DNA of 64,000 bases from JBFXIE01 sp050176255 (GCF_050176255.1 NZ_JBFXIE010000003.1), one strand, 5' to 3'. Shown: positions 1 to 9,407, counted from the first letter of the stretch. A program made the numbers and translations. Notes: generated by a model not told the origin, from the sequence alone.

Positions 1-1006
1 GGCCCATGGGCAACAGTGCGGCCTTGCGTTCGCGCTCGTAGCTGCGCAGCAGCCGCAGGTCGTCCACACCGCGCCAGGCGGCGCGCCCGTGCAGCACACG
101 CGCCAGCGCCCGCGCGTCGCCCAGGCCCAGGTTCAGGCCCTGGCCTGCCAGCGGGTGCACGTTGTGCGCTGCGTCGCCGGCCAGCGCCCAGCTGCGGCGC
201 GCGTCCAGGCTGGACTGCGGCGTTGCAGGCATGCTGCCGCACCAGTGGCGCGCCAGGGCCTGCTGCAGCGGCCAGCTGGCGCGCGGGCCGGCCAGGTGCA
301 ACGCGCCCAGCGCATCGCGGCTGGCTTCGCGCAGGCGCTGGGTGAAGGTGTTCTCGTCGGCCTGCAGCCACTGCGCGGCGTGCTCTTGCGCCACGGACCA
401 AACCACGGCAACGGTGTGGCCTTGCGCTCCATCCATAGGCAAAAACGCCAGGATGCTGCCGTCGGGCGCAAACCACTGGCGCGCCACTTGATCGTGGGGC
501 CGCTCGCACTCGAGGCGCGTGGCGATGGCGTGCTGGGAATAGGGGGTGATGTCAAAGTGCACGCCGAATTCGTCGCGTGTGCGGCTGGCGCGGCCTTCGC
601 ACACCACCGTGAGCGCCGCAGCGACGGGTTCGGCGACCGACTCCACCAGCGGCTGAAAGCGCACGGCGTCTGCCAGGCGCGCCTCCAGCGCCGGCACGTC
701 CACAATCCAGGCCAGCGCATCGCGGCCATGCTGCGCCGCGTCGAAGCACACCATGCCGCCTCGGTCGGCGTGCACCTGCATCTGCAGCACGCCCGTGGCG
801 TGTTGCGCATCGGGCCAGCCGCGCACGGACTCCAGCAGCGCACGCGAGGCTGCGTTGAGGGCGTAGGCGCGCACATCATCCGGTGCGGGTGCGCCCGCAG
901 GCGGGCCGACCAGCGCCACGCGCAGCCGATCGCGCGCCAGCAAAAGTGCCAAGGTGCGGCCCACCACGCCCGCGCCGCGAATACATACGTCAAATGTGTG
1001 CGCCAT
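1..1006 (-). CDS. UbiH/UbiF/VisC/COQ6-family FAD-dependent hydroxylase (partial)
   Basis: Reading the minus strand from the ATG at 1006 gives an open frame to the left edge, so only the first ~335 codons are present. The N-terminus (DVCIRGAGVVGRTLALLLAR) is a Rossmann FAD-binding GxGxxG segment. Near the window edge the protein reads ALAGDAAHNVHPLAGQGLNL, the diagnostic second FAD motif of the UbiH/UbiF/Coq6 aromatic hydroxylases of ubiquinone biosynthesis. These enzymes hydroxylate the ubiquinone ring using NADPH and O2. Which ring position this one uses cannot be told from the fragment. The gene is divergent from ychF, sharing a ~150 bp promoter region. Confidence 0.85.
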   Translation of the reverse strand, partial: MAHTFDVCIRGAGVVGRTLALLLARDRLRVALVGPPAGAPAPDDVRAYALNAASRALLESVRGWPDAQHATGVLQMQVHADRGGMVCFDAAQHGRDALAWIVDVPALEARLADAVRFQPLVESVAEPVAAALTVVCEGRASRTRDEFGVHFDITPYSQHAIATRLECERPHDQVARQWFAPDGSILAFLPMDGAQGHTVAVVWSVAQEHAAQWLQADENTFTQRLREASRDALGALHLAGPRASWPLQQALARHWCGSMPATPQSSLDARRSWALAGDAAHNVHPLAGQGLNLGLGDARALARVLHGRAAWRGVDDLRLLRSYERERKAALLPMG

Positions 1007-1153
1007 GCGCGCGATTGTAGGAGTCGCGTCCAGCCGCGTCGGCGGTGCTGGTATGGGTGCGCACCGACGGCCTTGCCCCGGCGGGCACTGCCGGCAATGG
1101 CGCGGGCATCTAAAATGCCCCGTTTTTCGTCCGAACTCTAGGAAAGCCCTGCC

Positions 1154-2248
1154 ATGAGCCTGAAATGCGGCATCGTGGGCCTGCCCAACGTGGGCAAGTC
1201 CACTCTCTTCAACGCGCTGACCAAGGCCGGCATCGCCGCCGAGAACTATCCGTTTTGCACCATTGAGCCCAATACCGGCGTGGTCGAAGTGCCCGACCCG
1301 CGCCTGCAGCAGCTGGCCGAGATCATCTCGCCCGAGCGCATCGTGCCGGCCATCGTCGAGTTTGTGGACATTGCCGGCCTGGTGGCTGGCGCCAGCAAGG
1401 GCGAGGGCCTGGGCAACCAGTTTCTGGCCCACATTCGCGAGACCGACGCCATCGTCAACGTGGTGCGCTGCTTTGAAGACCCCAACGTGATTCACGTCGC
1501 AGGCCGCGTGGACCCGATCTCGGACATCGAGGTCATCCAGACCGAGCTGTGCCTGGCTGACCTGGCCACCGTTGAAAAGGCGCTGAACCGCTACAGCAAG
1601 GCCGCCAAGAGCGGCAACGACAAGGAAGCCGCCAAGCTGGTGCAGCTGCTCACGCCCATCCAGGCTGCGCTGGACCAGGGCAAGCCCGCGCGCACCGTGC
1701 CCGTGAGCAAGGAAGACGCGCCGCTGCTCAAGCAGTTCTGCCTGATCACCGCCAAGCCCGCCATGTTTGTGGGCAACGTGGCCGAAGACGGCTTTGAGAA
1801 CAACCCGCTGCTCGACCGCCTGAAGGAATACGCCGCTGCCCAGAACGCACCCGTGGTGGCCATCTGCGCCAAGATCGAAGCCGAAATGGCCGAGATGAGC
1901 GACGAAGACCGCGATATGTTCCTGCAGGAGATGGGCCAGGACGAGCCCGGCCTGAACCGCCTGATCCGCGCCGGCTTCAAGCTGCTGGGTCTGCAGACCT
2001 ACTTCACGGCGGGCGTCAAGGAAGTGCGTGCCTGGACCATCCACGTGGGTGATACCGCGCCGCAGGCGGCGGGCGTGATCCACGGCGACTTTGAGCGCGG
2101 CTTCATCCGTGCGCAGACCATCGCGTTTGACGACTTCATCGCCCACAAAGGCGAGCAGGGCGCCAAAGACGCCGGCAAGATGCGCGCCGAAGGCAAGGAA
2201 TACGTCGTCAAGGATGGCGACGTGATGAACTTTTTGTTCAACGTCTGA
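1154..2248 (+). CDS. ychF: Redox-regulated ATPase YchF (OLA1 family)
   Basis: The 364-aa protein has the full family length. G1 is [14 protein letters not shown] near residue 9, and an Obg/HflX-type GTPase-fold domain precedes the C-terminal TGS domain ([20 protein letters not shown] onward). YchF proteins bind the ribosome and hydrolyse ATP rather than GTP, and are linked to translation and oxidative-stress control. The gene ends Asn-Phe-Leu-Phe-Asn-Val-stop. This 3' end is duplicated, with two synonymous changes, at 30412-30429, so the gene appears to be the chromosomal target of the element that follows. The terminal codons may now be element-derived, but the product is intact. Confidence 0.97.
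   Translation: MSLKCGIVGLPNVGKSTLFNALTKAGIAAENYPFCTIEPNTGVVEVPDPRLQQLAEIISPERIVPAIVEFVDIAGLVAGASKGEGLGNQFLAHIRETDAIVNVVRCFEDPNVIHVAGRVDPISDIEVIQTELCLADLATVEKALNRYSKAAKSGNDKEAAKLVQLLTPIQAALDQGKPARTVPVSKEDAPLLKQFCLITAKPAMFVGNVAEDGFENNPLLDRLKEYAAAQNAPVVAICAKIEAEMAEMSDEDRDMFLQEMGQDEPGLNRLIRAGFKLLGLQTYFTAGVKEVRAWTIHVGDTAPQAAGVIHGDFERGFIRAQTIAFDDFIAHKGEQGAKDAGKMRAEGKEYVVKDGDVMNFLFNV
2231..2248 (+). repeat. Left attachment site (attL core) in ychF 3' end
   Basis: TTTTTGTTCAACGTCTGA matches TTCTTGTTTAACGTCTGA at 30412-30429 in 16 of 18 positions. Both mismatches are third positions that keep Phe codons. The longest identical run is AACGTCTGA including the stop codon. This fits an integrase that targets the end of a coding gene and restores it on insertion. 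Confidence 0.75.
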
Positions 2249-2311
2249 GCCAATCAAGCTCTTTCTAGAGGTTTCACAAGATTGCATTGAGGCCCAGAAA
2301 CAGCGCAAGAG

Positions 2312-2333
2312 CCCCGGATTTTCCGGGGTTTTT
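2312..2333 (+). terminator. Rho-independent terminator downstream of ychF
   Basis: A 7-bp perfect stem CCCCGGA/TCCGGGG with a 3-nt loop is followed by TTTTT. It lies 64 bp after the ychF stop, on the element side of attL. It would end ychF transcription and insulate the integrase gene. Confidence 0.85.
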
Positions 2334-2389
2334 CATTTCAAGAAACCTCTTGCAATGACCTGAGCTTGCCAGCGTAAAGTGCCTACGGT

Positions 2390-2431
2390 GGTGTATATGG
2401 CAGATAGACTGATACCTTGAAGGTGTATATG
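2390..2431 (+). repeat. Two GGTGTATATG direct repeats upstream of the integrase (putative arm-type sites)
   Basis: GGTGTATATG occurs at 2390-2399 and again at 2422-2431, a 32-bp period of about three helical turns. GTGTATATG recurs at 30338-30346 near the other end of the element. This placement on both att arms is what integrase arm-binding sites look like. The second copy also sits where it could overlap the integrase promoter. Binding is inferred. Confidence 0.5.
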
Positions 2432-2463
2432 ATCATGATGTCACCCACTGATCCCGTGCTGCC

Positions 2464-3651
2464 GTGCTCACTGATGCCCACTGCCGTGCTGCCAAACCGA
2501 AGGAGCAGCTTTACCGCCTGAACGACTTTCGCGGTCTCTACCTCGAAGTCAAACCCAATGGCGTCAAGGCTTGGCGCTACCGCTTCAAACTTGCGGGCAA
2601 GGGGTCATGGTTCGCGCTCGGCGACTACCCCAGCGTCAGCCTCGCAGATGCCAGGGATAAGTGCGAAGAGGCACGGAAGCTGGTCAAGCAGGGCATCAAC
2701 CCCGTTCAGAACAGACAGGTCGAACGGATCAAGCGAGAACAGGACTCTGCCAACACGTTCGAGGCCGTGGCCAAAGAATGGCTGGCCTTGAAGGACTGGG
2801 AGGAAGTCACCAAACGCCGCAGGCTGGACATGCTGCAACGGGTGGTCTTTCCCTCTATCGGCAAGATGCCCGTGCGGCAAATCACGCCTGCACACGTCCT
2901 AGACATCCTCAGCAAGACGGCGAAGCGCGGCGCGCCGACCGTGGCTGCCGAAGCCAAGCGCACCATGTCCGGCATTTTCGAGCTGGCGGTTGCCACCTTG
3001 CGGGCAGATAACGATCCCGTCTGGCCCGTCCGCAAGGCGTTACCCGCCAACAAGACGCAACACAAGACAGCACTGACCACGGCGCAGATCGGGAAGTTGC
3101 TCACGGACTTCGACAACCACCGTTGCGGCTATCAGGTGAATTTCTGCATCCAATTGATGTGGTGGACGCTCGCTCGCCCAGGCGAGGCTGCGGAGGCAGA
3201 ATGGGCCGAGTTCGATCTCGATAAGGCGCTATGGTCCATCCCCGCTCGCCGCATGAAGGCTCGACGCGAACACCTGGTGCCGTTGCCACGACAAGCCGTA
3301 GAAATGCTGCGTCGATTGCACGCTATCAGCGGCGACCGGATGCATCTTTTCCCTGGCCGGGATGACCGCAACAAACCGATGTCTGCGCATTCGATCCGGC
3401 AGGCGCTCAAAGCGCTTGGCTGGAGCGGCACCTACAGCCCGCACGGCACGAGAACGACGGGCAGCACCCGCCTGAATGAAATGGGCTACCGTCCCGACGC
3501 CATTGAAGCCCAGCTTGCACACGCCGAGCCGAATTCTGTGCGCCGGACGTACAACCATGCCACCTATCTCGACGAGAGGCGCGAGATGATGCAGGCATGG
3601 GCGGACAAGCTCGAACTCTGGAAGCTGGAGGTGCTCAATGGCAAGAACTAA
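2464..3651 (+). CDS. int: P4-type tyrosine integrase
   Basis: The 395-aa site-specific recombinase has an N-terminal DUF4102-like arm-binding domain (RLNDFRGLYLEVKPNG), a central SAM-like domain (~95-185) and a C-terminal catalytic domain. Catalytic residues that can be placed are Arg238 (TLARPGEA), His327/Arg330 (PHGTRTTG), His353 (LAHAE) and Tyr363 (RRTYNHATYL). The usual HxLR box reads HGTR here. The start is GTG; the nearby ATGs at 2435 and 2438 are out of frame. It lies immediately inside attL, as is normal for this family, and overlaps the next gene by 14 bp, suggesting co-expression. Confidence 0.95.
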   Translation: MLTDAHCRAAKPKEQLYRLNDFRGLYLEVKPNGVKAWRYRFKLAGKGSWFALGDYPSVSLADARDKCEEARKLVKQGINPVQNRQVERIKREQDSANTFEAVAKEWLALKDWEEVTKRRRLDMLQRVVFPSIGKMPVRQITPAHVLDILSKTAKRGAPTVAAEAKRTMSGIFELAVATLRADNDPVWPVRKALPANKTQHKTALTTAQIGKLLTDFDNHRCGYQVNFCIQLMWWTLARPGEAAEAEWAEFDLDKALWSIPARRMKARREHLVPLPRQAVEMLRRLHAISGDRMHLFPGRDDRNKPMSAHSIRQALKALGWSGTYSPHGTRTTGSTRLNEMGYRPDAIEAQLAHAEPNSVRRTYNHATYLDERREMMQAWADKLELWKLEVLNGKN

Positions 3652-4366
3652 GGGTCAGCAAGCCACCAACCAGAGGGGGCGGCGACAGCTCCGCTTCAGC
3701 CTGCTGAAGGAAATCTTGCGCTGCGAGTCAGTGCGCACCCTGTCCAGCGATCACAAAAAGCTGCTTTTCCGGCTTCTGTCGAACGGCTGGAGCATCACCG
3801 ATACGCCGCCCGATACTTCGCGCATCCGAGCGCTTGAAAAGGTAGCGTCCGACGCTCGTCGGCTACGCGGCGCACTCAACAGTCTTGAGGCAAAGGACGC
3901 CGCCAGCCTGGACAGCAACTACCGGCAAACCATTCCGCTCTCTACGCGACTGCTCGCACTGGAAGAGTTGGAGCATGATGCCGCCGCGCTGGCTAAGGTT
4001 ATCAAGGGAGAGCAGGCAGACATCACCCGATTGCGGCAAAAGCGGACAGCGGCGCAGTTGGTGAAAACGCTTTGCATGTTTGGAATCCCATGCGGCACCC
4101 GCAACGATCATGATGTAGACGCTCGCAACGTGACAACCGCGATGCGCTGCGTGATGTTCTCCATGCTGGAAGCAGGTTCGAAGAAGCTGAGCTGGAGCAC
4201 TACCGCGTCCATCATCAAGCTGGGTATCCGGGTCCAGACAGACCCAAGCGAGAACAGAATGCTGCCACTTGAAGGACTCCAGGCAGTTACGCAGGCGGGT
4301 GAGGATGCACTTCGCCTGTTCATGCTTGAGGAACCGCTATGGAACGGCATCAGGCTGGAGACATGA
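3638..4366 (+). CDS. Hypothetical protein, integrase-coupled
   Basis: The 242-aa soluble protein starts inside the integrase gene, with GGAGG placed before its ATG, so it is probably translationally coupled. I do not recognise a family. It is basic at the N-terminus, has helical and probably coiled segments around residues 65-145 (SLEAKDAASL, LEELEHDAAALAKVIKGE), and has no signal peptide or membrane segment. Position next to the integrase suggests a role in element maintenance or excision, but nothing in the sequence proves it. Confidence 0.75.
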   Translation: MARTKGQQATNQRGRRQLRFSLLKEILRCESVRTLSSDHKKLLFRLLSNGWSITDTPPDTSRIRALEKVASDARRLRGALNSLEAKDAASLDSNYRQTIPLSTRLLALEELEHDAAALAKVIKGEQADITRLRQKRTAAQLVKTLCMFGIPCGTRNDHDVDARNVTTAMRCVMFSMLEAGSKKLSWSTTASIIKLGIRVQTDPSENRMLPLEGLQAVTQAGEDALRLFMLEEPLWNGIRLET

Positions 4367-4437
4367 GGCAGAGCTTTCCACGGCATCGTATTGGCCTTAT
4401 CATCTTGGAAATTAGCGGATAAGGAAAAGCGGTCTTC

Positions 4438-5016
4438 ATGCAAATACGGGTGCAGACCTACAAAGGCAAAGATGGGCGGATTAGGCAGGGCAAGACCGTC
4501 TCCCTGCTGCGGTATGCCTATGATCCTGAGAAACGGCGCTCAAAGCAGGTCGTCATTGGTACGCTGGATCGTTGGGCAACAGAGTTACCGCCAGAACTCG
4601 ATAGCCTGCTCACTGATGCCGAGCATCACGAGTTCAGGGAGTGGATTGCTGAGCGGGATCAGCAGCGTCAGGAACTCGCGCAGCGCCATCATTTGCTGCA
4701 TGCCGCAGAGCACATGGGATGGGCCGCAAAGGCGCTTCTGGCCGGGGCGGACCCAGTGCGGCCCGAGCGGATTTGGGAGGCGCTGGACGTGCTGGCAAAG
4801 GCGCTTGAGAAAGCAGGTTACCCAAGGCCAAGCAGAGGGCGTGGGCGTCCATCGAAAGACGAAACCCCAACCCCGGATGATCTGGTTGTAAGTCTTTACG
4901 ATGATCCGATGCTGGCGGCAGAGATAGCAGATGCGCAAGAACGGGTGGCGGCGTTGCCAAACTTCATCCCGCTCCCCCCGGCAGCACGAAAGGGGAAAGG
5001 GTCAGATGGCCCGTGA
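4438..5016 (+). CDS. Hypothetical protein
   Basis: The 192-aa product is soluble. The N-terminal ~60 residues (QTYKGKDGRIRQGKTVSLLR, then RSKQVVIGTLDRW) resemble the leader seen in some IS1634-like transposases, but no transposase catalytic domain follows. The middle is helical and His/Glu-rich, and the C-terminus is Pro-rich. It sits between the integrase pair and the AAA/protease pair, on the same strand. Function unknown. Confidence 0.7.
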   Translation: MQIRVQTYKGKDGRIRQGKTVSLLRYAYDPEKRRSKQVVIGTLDRWATELPPELDSLLTDAEHHEFREWIAERDQQRQELAQRHHLLHAAEHMGWAAKALLAGADPVRPERIWEALDVLAKALEKAGYPRPSRGRGRPSKDETPTPDDLVVSLYDDPMLAAEIADAQERVAALPNFIPLPPAARKGKGSDGP

Positions 5017-5053
5017 TGCGTTAGGATTATGAGATAAGAGTATTGGTGAAAAA

Positions 5054-6037
5054 ATGGCCACAGCCGAGCAAATTAAAGCACTTTTAAGAAGCCATGCTGA
5101 TCGGGACGATCAGCGCTTCTACGCTACGGCTTTGCAGGTCGCAGCTCAAGAGGCTCGCCAAGGCCATCGTAAACTGGCCAGCGATATTAAGGAGATGGTT
5201 GAAAAATCCCAAGTTAATAGCAACTTGGGGCTCGCGCCGGTAAAACCAACGCCACTTGTTCAGCAACCCAAAGGCGACTTAAGGGGATTGCTTGAGCTTA
5301 CGCACTCGACAGTAAGAATTGGCGAGCTGGTCCTCGGTGCCGAGGTTCTGGAGCGCCTCCATCGCGTATTGCTTGAGCAACGACAAAAAGATCGCCTTTC
5401 CCAATTTGGATTGCTCCCGCGACGCAAGCTCCTGTTCACCGGACCGCCAGGAACGGGAAAGACAATGTCTGCCTCTGTGCTTGCGACAGAGCTGAAACTA
5501 CCGCTCTATACGATTGTTCTTGATAGTTTGATTACTAGGTTCATGGGGGAAACCGCAGCAAAGTTGCGACTTGTTTTTGACCACATCAAGCAAACTCGGG
5601 CGGTCTATCTCTTCGACGAGTTCGACGCCATCGGCACCCAGCGCGGAGCGCAAAATGATGTAGGGGAAATTCGGCGCGTTTTGAACTCGTTCCTTCTTTT
5701 CGTGGAGCAGGACGACTCCGAAAGCATTATCGTCGCCGCGACCAACCATCCCGAGCTGCTAGACAAGGCGCTTTATCGCAGATTTGACGACATCATTCGG
5801 TTTGAGAAGCCGTGCGATGACCAAATTCAGAAGATTATCGAGAACCGGCTGGCCATGTTCGAGACCCGATCTCTTGCTTGGAATGAGGTTACTGCGGCAG
5901 CTCACGGCCTGAGCGCTGCGGAAGTGACACGAGCCTGCGAAGATGCGGCGAAAGAGGCGGTTCTTCATCATGACAAGAAACTGTCTACCACGCTTGTATT
6001 GAAGGCGATTGAGCAACGTCAAGCTGGCAAAGAATAA
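5054..6037 (+). CDS. AAA+ ATPase paired with subtilase
   Basis: The 327-aa protein has a helical N-terminal part (1-75) and one CDC48/FtsH-type AAA+ module. Walker A is GPPGTGKT (130-137), Walker B is LFDEFD (186-191), sensor 1 is AATN (228-231), and an Arg-finger pair RR follows at 242-243. No protease, membrane or DNA-binding segment is seen. The stop lies 9 bp before the ATG of the S8 peptidase gene, so the two form an operon. AAA-ATPase/subtilase pairs recur in mobile and defence-rich regions of bacteria. The likely role here, inferred from pairing, is to feed or control the protease. Confidence 0.9.
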   Translation: MATAEQIKALLRSHADRDDQRFYATALQVAAQEARQGHRKLASDIKEMVEKSQVNSNLGLAPVKPTPLVQQPKGDLRGLLELTHSTVRIGELVLGAEVLERLHRVLLEQRQKDRLSQFGLLPRRKLLFTGPPGTGKTMSASVLATELKLPLYTIVLDSLITRFMGETAAKLRLVFDHIKQTRAVYLFDEFDAIGTQRGAQNDVGEIRRVLNSFLLFVEQDDSESIIVAATNHPELLDKALYRRFDDIIRFEKPCDDQIQKIIENRLAMFETRSLAWNEVTAAAHGLSAAEVTRACEDAAKEAVLHHDKKLSTTLVLKAIEQRQAGKE

Positions 6038-6046
6038 GGAGTGGTT

Positions 6047-8536
6047 ATGCCAGACCAGAAGCGGCACCTTCTGATCGAAGGTTTTCTGTCCAACGAAGAT
6101 TTTAGATCGCGCAGAACTGGTAGAAACCCGGCCATTCCTCTTCAAGATCGGATTCCGCACGGCCAGCAGTTGTCAGCAAGATACGCTGATCTAATGCAGC
6201 AGTACGATGAGAAACGGCAGAATGCCGAGCCACCAATCACAGAAGATGTGGGGATATTTGTAGAGATCGTCGGAGTCCCCGGCATCAAGTTGCCTCTAGA
6301 CAGTCTAGATACGCGGGACTTCAGGTTGCACGCTTGCCGCAAGGTTGGCGATCGCGAGGTTGCTCTGGTATTCATTCCTGAGACTCGTCGAGAAACGTTT
6401 CAAAGGAAGGTCACGCAATATCTTGACCCGGAGAAAGATGGGAAAGGTGGTCCTCGCAATCACAATTTGATCGACAGTATCGCCGAAATGCGCTTGGCGG
6501 ACCTGCGTGCGTTTTGGACGGATGCCCCCAGCCTATTCCCCCAGGACTCCAATCAACAAATTTGGTGGGAGCTTTGGCTCAAGCGACGTAATGGCGAAGA
6601 CCCGCAAATCATTGCGGCACAGCTATCAGAGAGGATCGGCGGGCGACTCGGAAATACCTCGCTAAGTTTCTTCGATAGCATGGTATTTCTGATCAGAGCT
6701 TCCTCTCAACAGTTGGAACGTGCCCCTGAGTTAATCTCTTCTCTTGAGGAACTGCGGCGCGCCAAGGAAACTCCGAACGTCTTGGTGGAATCTTCGCCAA
6801 AAGAACAGCGTGAATGGGCGGGCGATTTGGCCGCACGGTTGAGAATTTCGGACGAGGCATCCGTTTCTGTAGCCATTCTCGATACCGGCGTAAACTACAA
6901 TCATCCATTGCTATCTTCTGTCTGCAATCAGCCGCAATCGGAAACATGGCAGCCGCAGTGGCCGCGTTACGATGAGGTCAATGACCATGGCTCCAGACAA
7001 GCCGGCTTGGCGATATTCGGGGATTTGCATGACGCGCTGGTGAGTCGGTCTGAAATACCTCTACAGCATCGCATTGAATCGGGGCGTATTATACCGCCGC
7101 GCGGTGCGAATGACCCGGAACTGTACGGCGCAATTACTGTAGGTACCGCATACAAACTGGAAGCAACGAGACCCGAATGGCGGCGCGTCTATTCCTTGGC
7201 AGTAACGGCCGACTCGGAAAAGGAAGGCGGAATCCCTACCTCATGGTCAGCGGAAGTTGATCAATTCTCGTCGGGCGCAGAGGACGGGCAACAACGACTT
7301 TTCGTGATCTCAGCCGGTAACAATCGCTCCCTCTTGCCAAACGTAGACCACTGGGAGCAGCTACATCTTGCGGAGATAGAAGACCCGGCGCAGGCATGGA
7401 ATGCCCTGACGGTTGGGGCATACACCGAGAAGACAACCAATGATGACCCAAGCTTTGATGGGTGGTCGCCCTTTGCCCGAGCTGGAGATGCAGCTCCTGC
7501 CTCTAGGTCATCTGTCAATTGGGGTTGGAAGAAGCAGGCACCTTATAAGCCTGATGTTGTAGCGGAGGGCGGCAATCGTTTGCTGTCTCCCGATGGGACG
7601 GCCATATCCGATGCTGACTCAGTTTCTCTTCTGACAACATCCGGAAAGGCGGCCGGTCAACTCTTTGAGGTATCCGCCGATACAAGTGCCGCCTGCGCAT
7701 TGGTTTCACGCCAAGCGGCTATTCTCATGGATGAATACCCGGACTATTGGCCAGAGACAGTTCGTGGGCTCCTGGCACACTCAGCAGAGTGGACTGAGCG
7801 CATGTGGGAACGTTTCGGAGTTCTCAGCGGCCACCACAGCCCCAAGGTCGCCAAAGAGACGATGCTTAGGAGCGTCGGATACGGCGTTACCAACCTTGAG
7901 CGTGCGCGCTATAGCGCCGGTCATGAATTGACGCTGGTCGCACAAGATCATCTTCAACCATTCACCAAGAACGCGGATGCCTCGGGTTCGGCCGATCCCA
8001 AGCTTAACGAGATGCAGCTATATGAGCTGCCGTGGCCGGCAGATATTTTGCGCCAGCTCCCCCCAGAGTTAGAGGTGAAGCTGAGGGTAACGCTCTCGTA
8101 CTTCATTGAGCCCAATCCTGGTCGGAGAGGCTATAGGCAACGATATAGCTACCAGTCGCATGGCCTGCGTTTCGAGGTCATTCGGCCTGGCCAGTCACTT
8201 GAGAATTTCCGAGCATTTATCAATGCGCTTGCAGATGCAGATGACTACATCGGTCCAGAAGGTGATGCAGATGGTTGGCAATTTGGCCCTCAGCTTCGGA
8301 CGCGAGGCTCGCTGCACTCCGATGTCTGGACTGGTTCTGCCGCAGCCTTGGCGGACATGCAAACAATCGCCGTTTATCCTGTGGGAGGCTGGTGGAAATA
8401 CCGCGCAGCACAAGATCGCTGGCAGAACAGTGTTCGCTATAGCCTGATCGTCAGCATCGAGGTGCCAGATGAGACGGTCGACATCTATTCCGTGGTTGAG
8501 AATATCGTTCAGGCTCAAGTTGAAATCGCTGTCTGA
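6047..8536 (+). CDS. S8-family (subtilisin-like) serine peptidase
   Basis: The 829-aa protein has an N-terminal ~260-residue region of unknown fold, then a subtilase domain. From the ATG the triad is Asp279 (AILDTGVNYNHP), His314 (NDHGSRQAG) and Ser547 (DTSAACALVS), with the oxyanion Asn near 425 (SAGNN). The usual GTS serine box is DTS. A ~200-residue C-terminal extension follows. No signal peptide is visible, so it probably acts in the cytoplasm. The ATG at 6047 is preferred over GTG at 6041 because AAGGAG is spaced 5 bp before it. It is co-transcribed with the AAA ATPase; a toxin-like regulated protease is an inference. Confidence 0.9.
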   Translation: MPDQKRHLLIEGFLSNEDFRSRRTGRNPAIPLQDRIPHGQQLSARYADLMQQYDEKRQNAEPPITEDVGIFVEIVGVPGIKLPLDSLDTRDFRLHACRKVGDREVALVFIPETRRETFQRKVTQYLDPEKDGKGGPRNHNLIDSIAEMRLADLRAFWTDAPSLFPQDSNQQIWWELWLKRRNGEDPQIIAAQLSERIGGRLGNTSLSFFDSMVFLIRASSQQLERAPELISSLEELRRAKETPNVLVESSPKEQREWAGDLAARLRISDEASVSVAILDTGVNYNHPLLSSVCNQPQSETWQPQWPRYDEVNDHGSRQAGLAIFGDLHDALVSRSEIPLQHRIESGRIIPPRGANDPELYGAITVGTAYKLEATRPEWRRVYSLAVTADSEKEGGIPTSWSAEVDQFSSGAEDGQQRLFVISAGNNRSLLPNVDHWEQLHLAEIEDPAQAWNALTVGAYTEKTTNDDPSFDGWSPFARAGDAAPASRSSVNWGWKKQAPYKPDVVAEGGNRLLSPDGTAISDADSVSLLTTSGKAAGQLFEVSADTSAACALVSRQAAILMDEYPDYWPETVRGLLAHSAEWTERMWERFGVLSGHHSPKVAKETMLRSVGYGVTNLERARYSAGHELTLVAQDHLQPFTKNADASGSADPKLNEMQLYELPWPADILRQLPPELEVKLRVTLSYFIEPNPGRRGYRQRYSYQSHGLRFEVIRPGQSLENFRAFINALADADDYIGPEGDADGWQFGPQLRTRGSLHSDVWTGSAAALADMQTIAVYPVGGWWKYRAAQDRWQNSVRYSLIVSIEVPDETVDIYSVVENIVQAQVEIAV

Positions 8537-8574
8537 TATGCCCCGTAGGGCGTCCGTCGTGCTGCGGGCAATGC

Positions 8575-9399
8575 CTAGAAGGGGATGTCGTCAGCCCACG
8601 GAAGTCGTGATGCGTGTTGCTCTGCCGCCTTGGCCTTTGACTTGATCTTTATCTCCAGCGCCTTGATGAAGCGGATCGACGCCGCGACGTGATTGAAGAT
8701 CAGCAGGCTTTCCTCGTAGTTGAGGATAGGGTTGTCGTGAGCGAGGCTCTTGTTGTTGCGCACGTCATTGAAGGCTTCGAGCACCGAGATACTGGACTTC
8801 AAGATGCGCTCGGTCATGGCCGACTCAAGATGTCCACCATCTCGTAGCGCCTTGATGTACTCGCCGAAGACACTGTGCAGCGGCTTTTCACGAGTGATCG
8901 TGATGCCGTGTGGCTCGCACGTCACGCGGATGAACTTGTTGACGAAGGTATGCAGCCGATCCAGCCCGCCCTCGGGCTGATTCTTCTCGATGGCTTCGCG
9001 AACATGCTCTGCCACCACCTCGAAATCCCGTTCATCAGCGATGGCGGTCAGCGCATCCAATTCGGCCACTGGCTGGTCACTGAGAAGCCGCTGGGCGATC
9101 TTCCGACAGTCGTCGATGAGTAGAGGGTTGCTGTCGCCAAAGCACTGCTCATCGGTCGCATAGTCGATCAGCCCGCCAATGACACGCCCCGCGACATGAT
9201 TGCCATCCACATCCCAGAACGTGCGCATCCTGTTGGCCTTGGAAGTGCCCCGTGCCTTGTACCTCTCGGCATCAATCTCGACTCGGTACTCATCGAAGAA
9301 ATCGCCAAAGGTACGGTCGGAAAAGTTCAGGACGTAGCCGCCGCCCATGCCAAGCAGCTTTTCCAGCTTTCGACGCTCGCTCCCAGTCAGATCGGACAT
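8575..9399 (-). CDS. Abortive-infection C-terminal (Abi_C) domain protein
   Basis: The 274-aa soluble protein is the last gene of the minus-strand cargo operon. Its C-terminal half (~130-250: RLHTFVNKFIRVTCEPHGI, then FNDVRNNKSLAHDNP) matches the Abi_C family, found at the end of diverse abortive-infection proteins. The N-terminal half is not recognised. The ATG at 9399 is chosen because the upstream gene's TAA is followed directly by GGGAG and six bases later by this ATG. An alternative start at 9429 would overlap the upstream gene. The role in phage exclusion is inferred from domain and neighbours. Confidence 0.85.
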   Translation of the reverse strand: MSDLTGSERRKLEKLLGMGGGYVLNFSDRTFGDFFDEYRVEIDAERYKARGTSKANRMRTFWDVDGNHVAGRVIGGLIDYATDEQCFGDSNPLLIDDCRKIAQRLLSDQPVAELDALTAIADERDFEVVAEHVREAIEKNQPEGGLDRLHTFVNKFIRVTCEPHGITITREKPLHSVFGEYIKALRDGGHLESAMTERILKSSISVLEAFNDVRNNKSLAHDNPILNYEESLLIFNHVAASIRFIKALEIKIKSKAKAAEQHASRLPWADDIPF

Positions 9400-9407
9400 G
9401 AGCTCCC

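Noticed and set aside
89..1141. Long plus-strand open frame over the left end
   Set aside because: It is antisense to the UbiH-family gene, whose FAD motifs are clear on the minus strand; the frame has no protein-like features.
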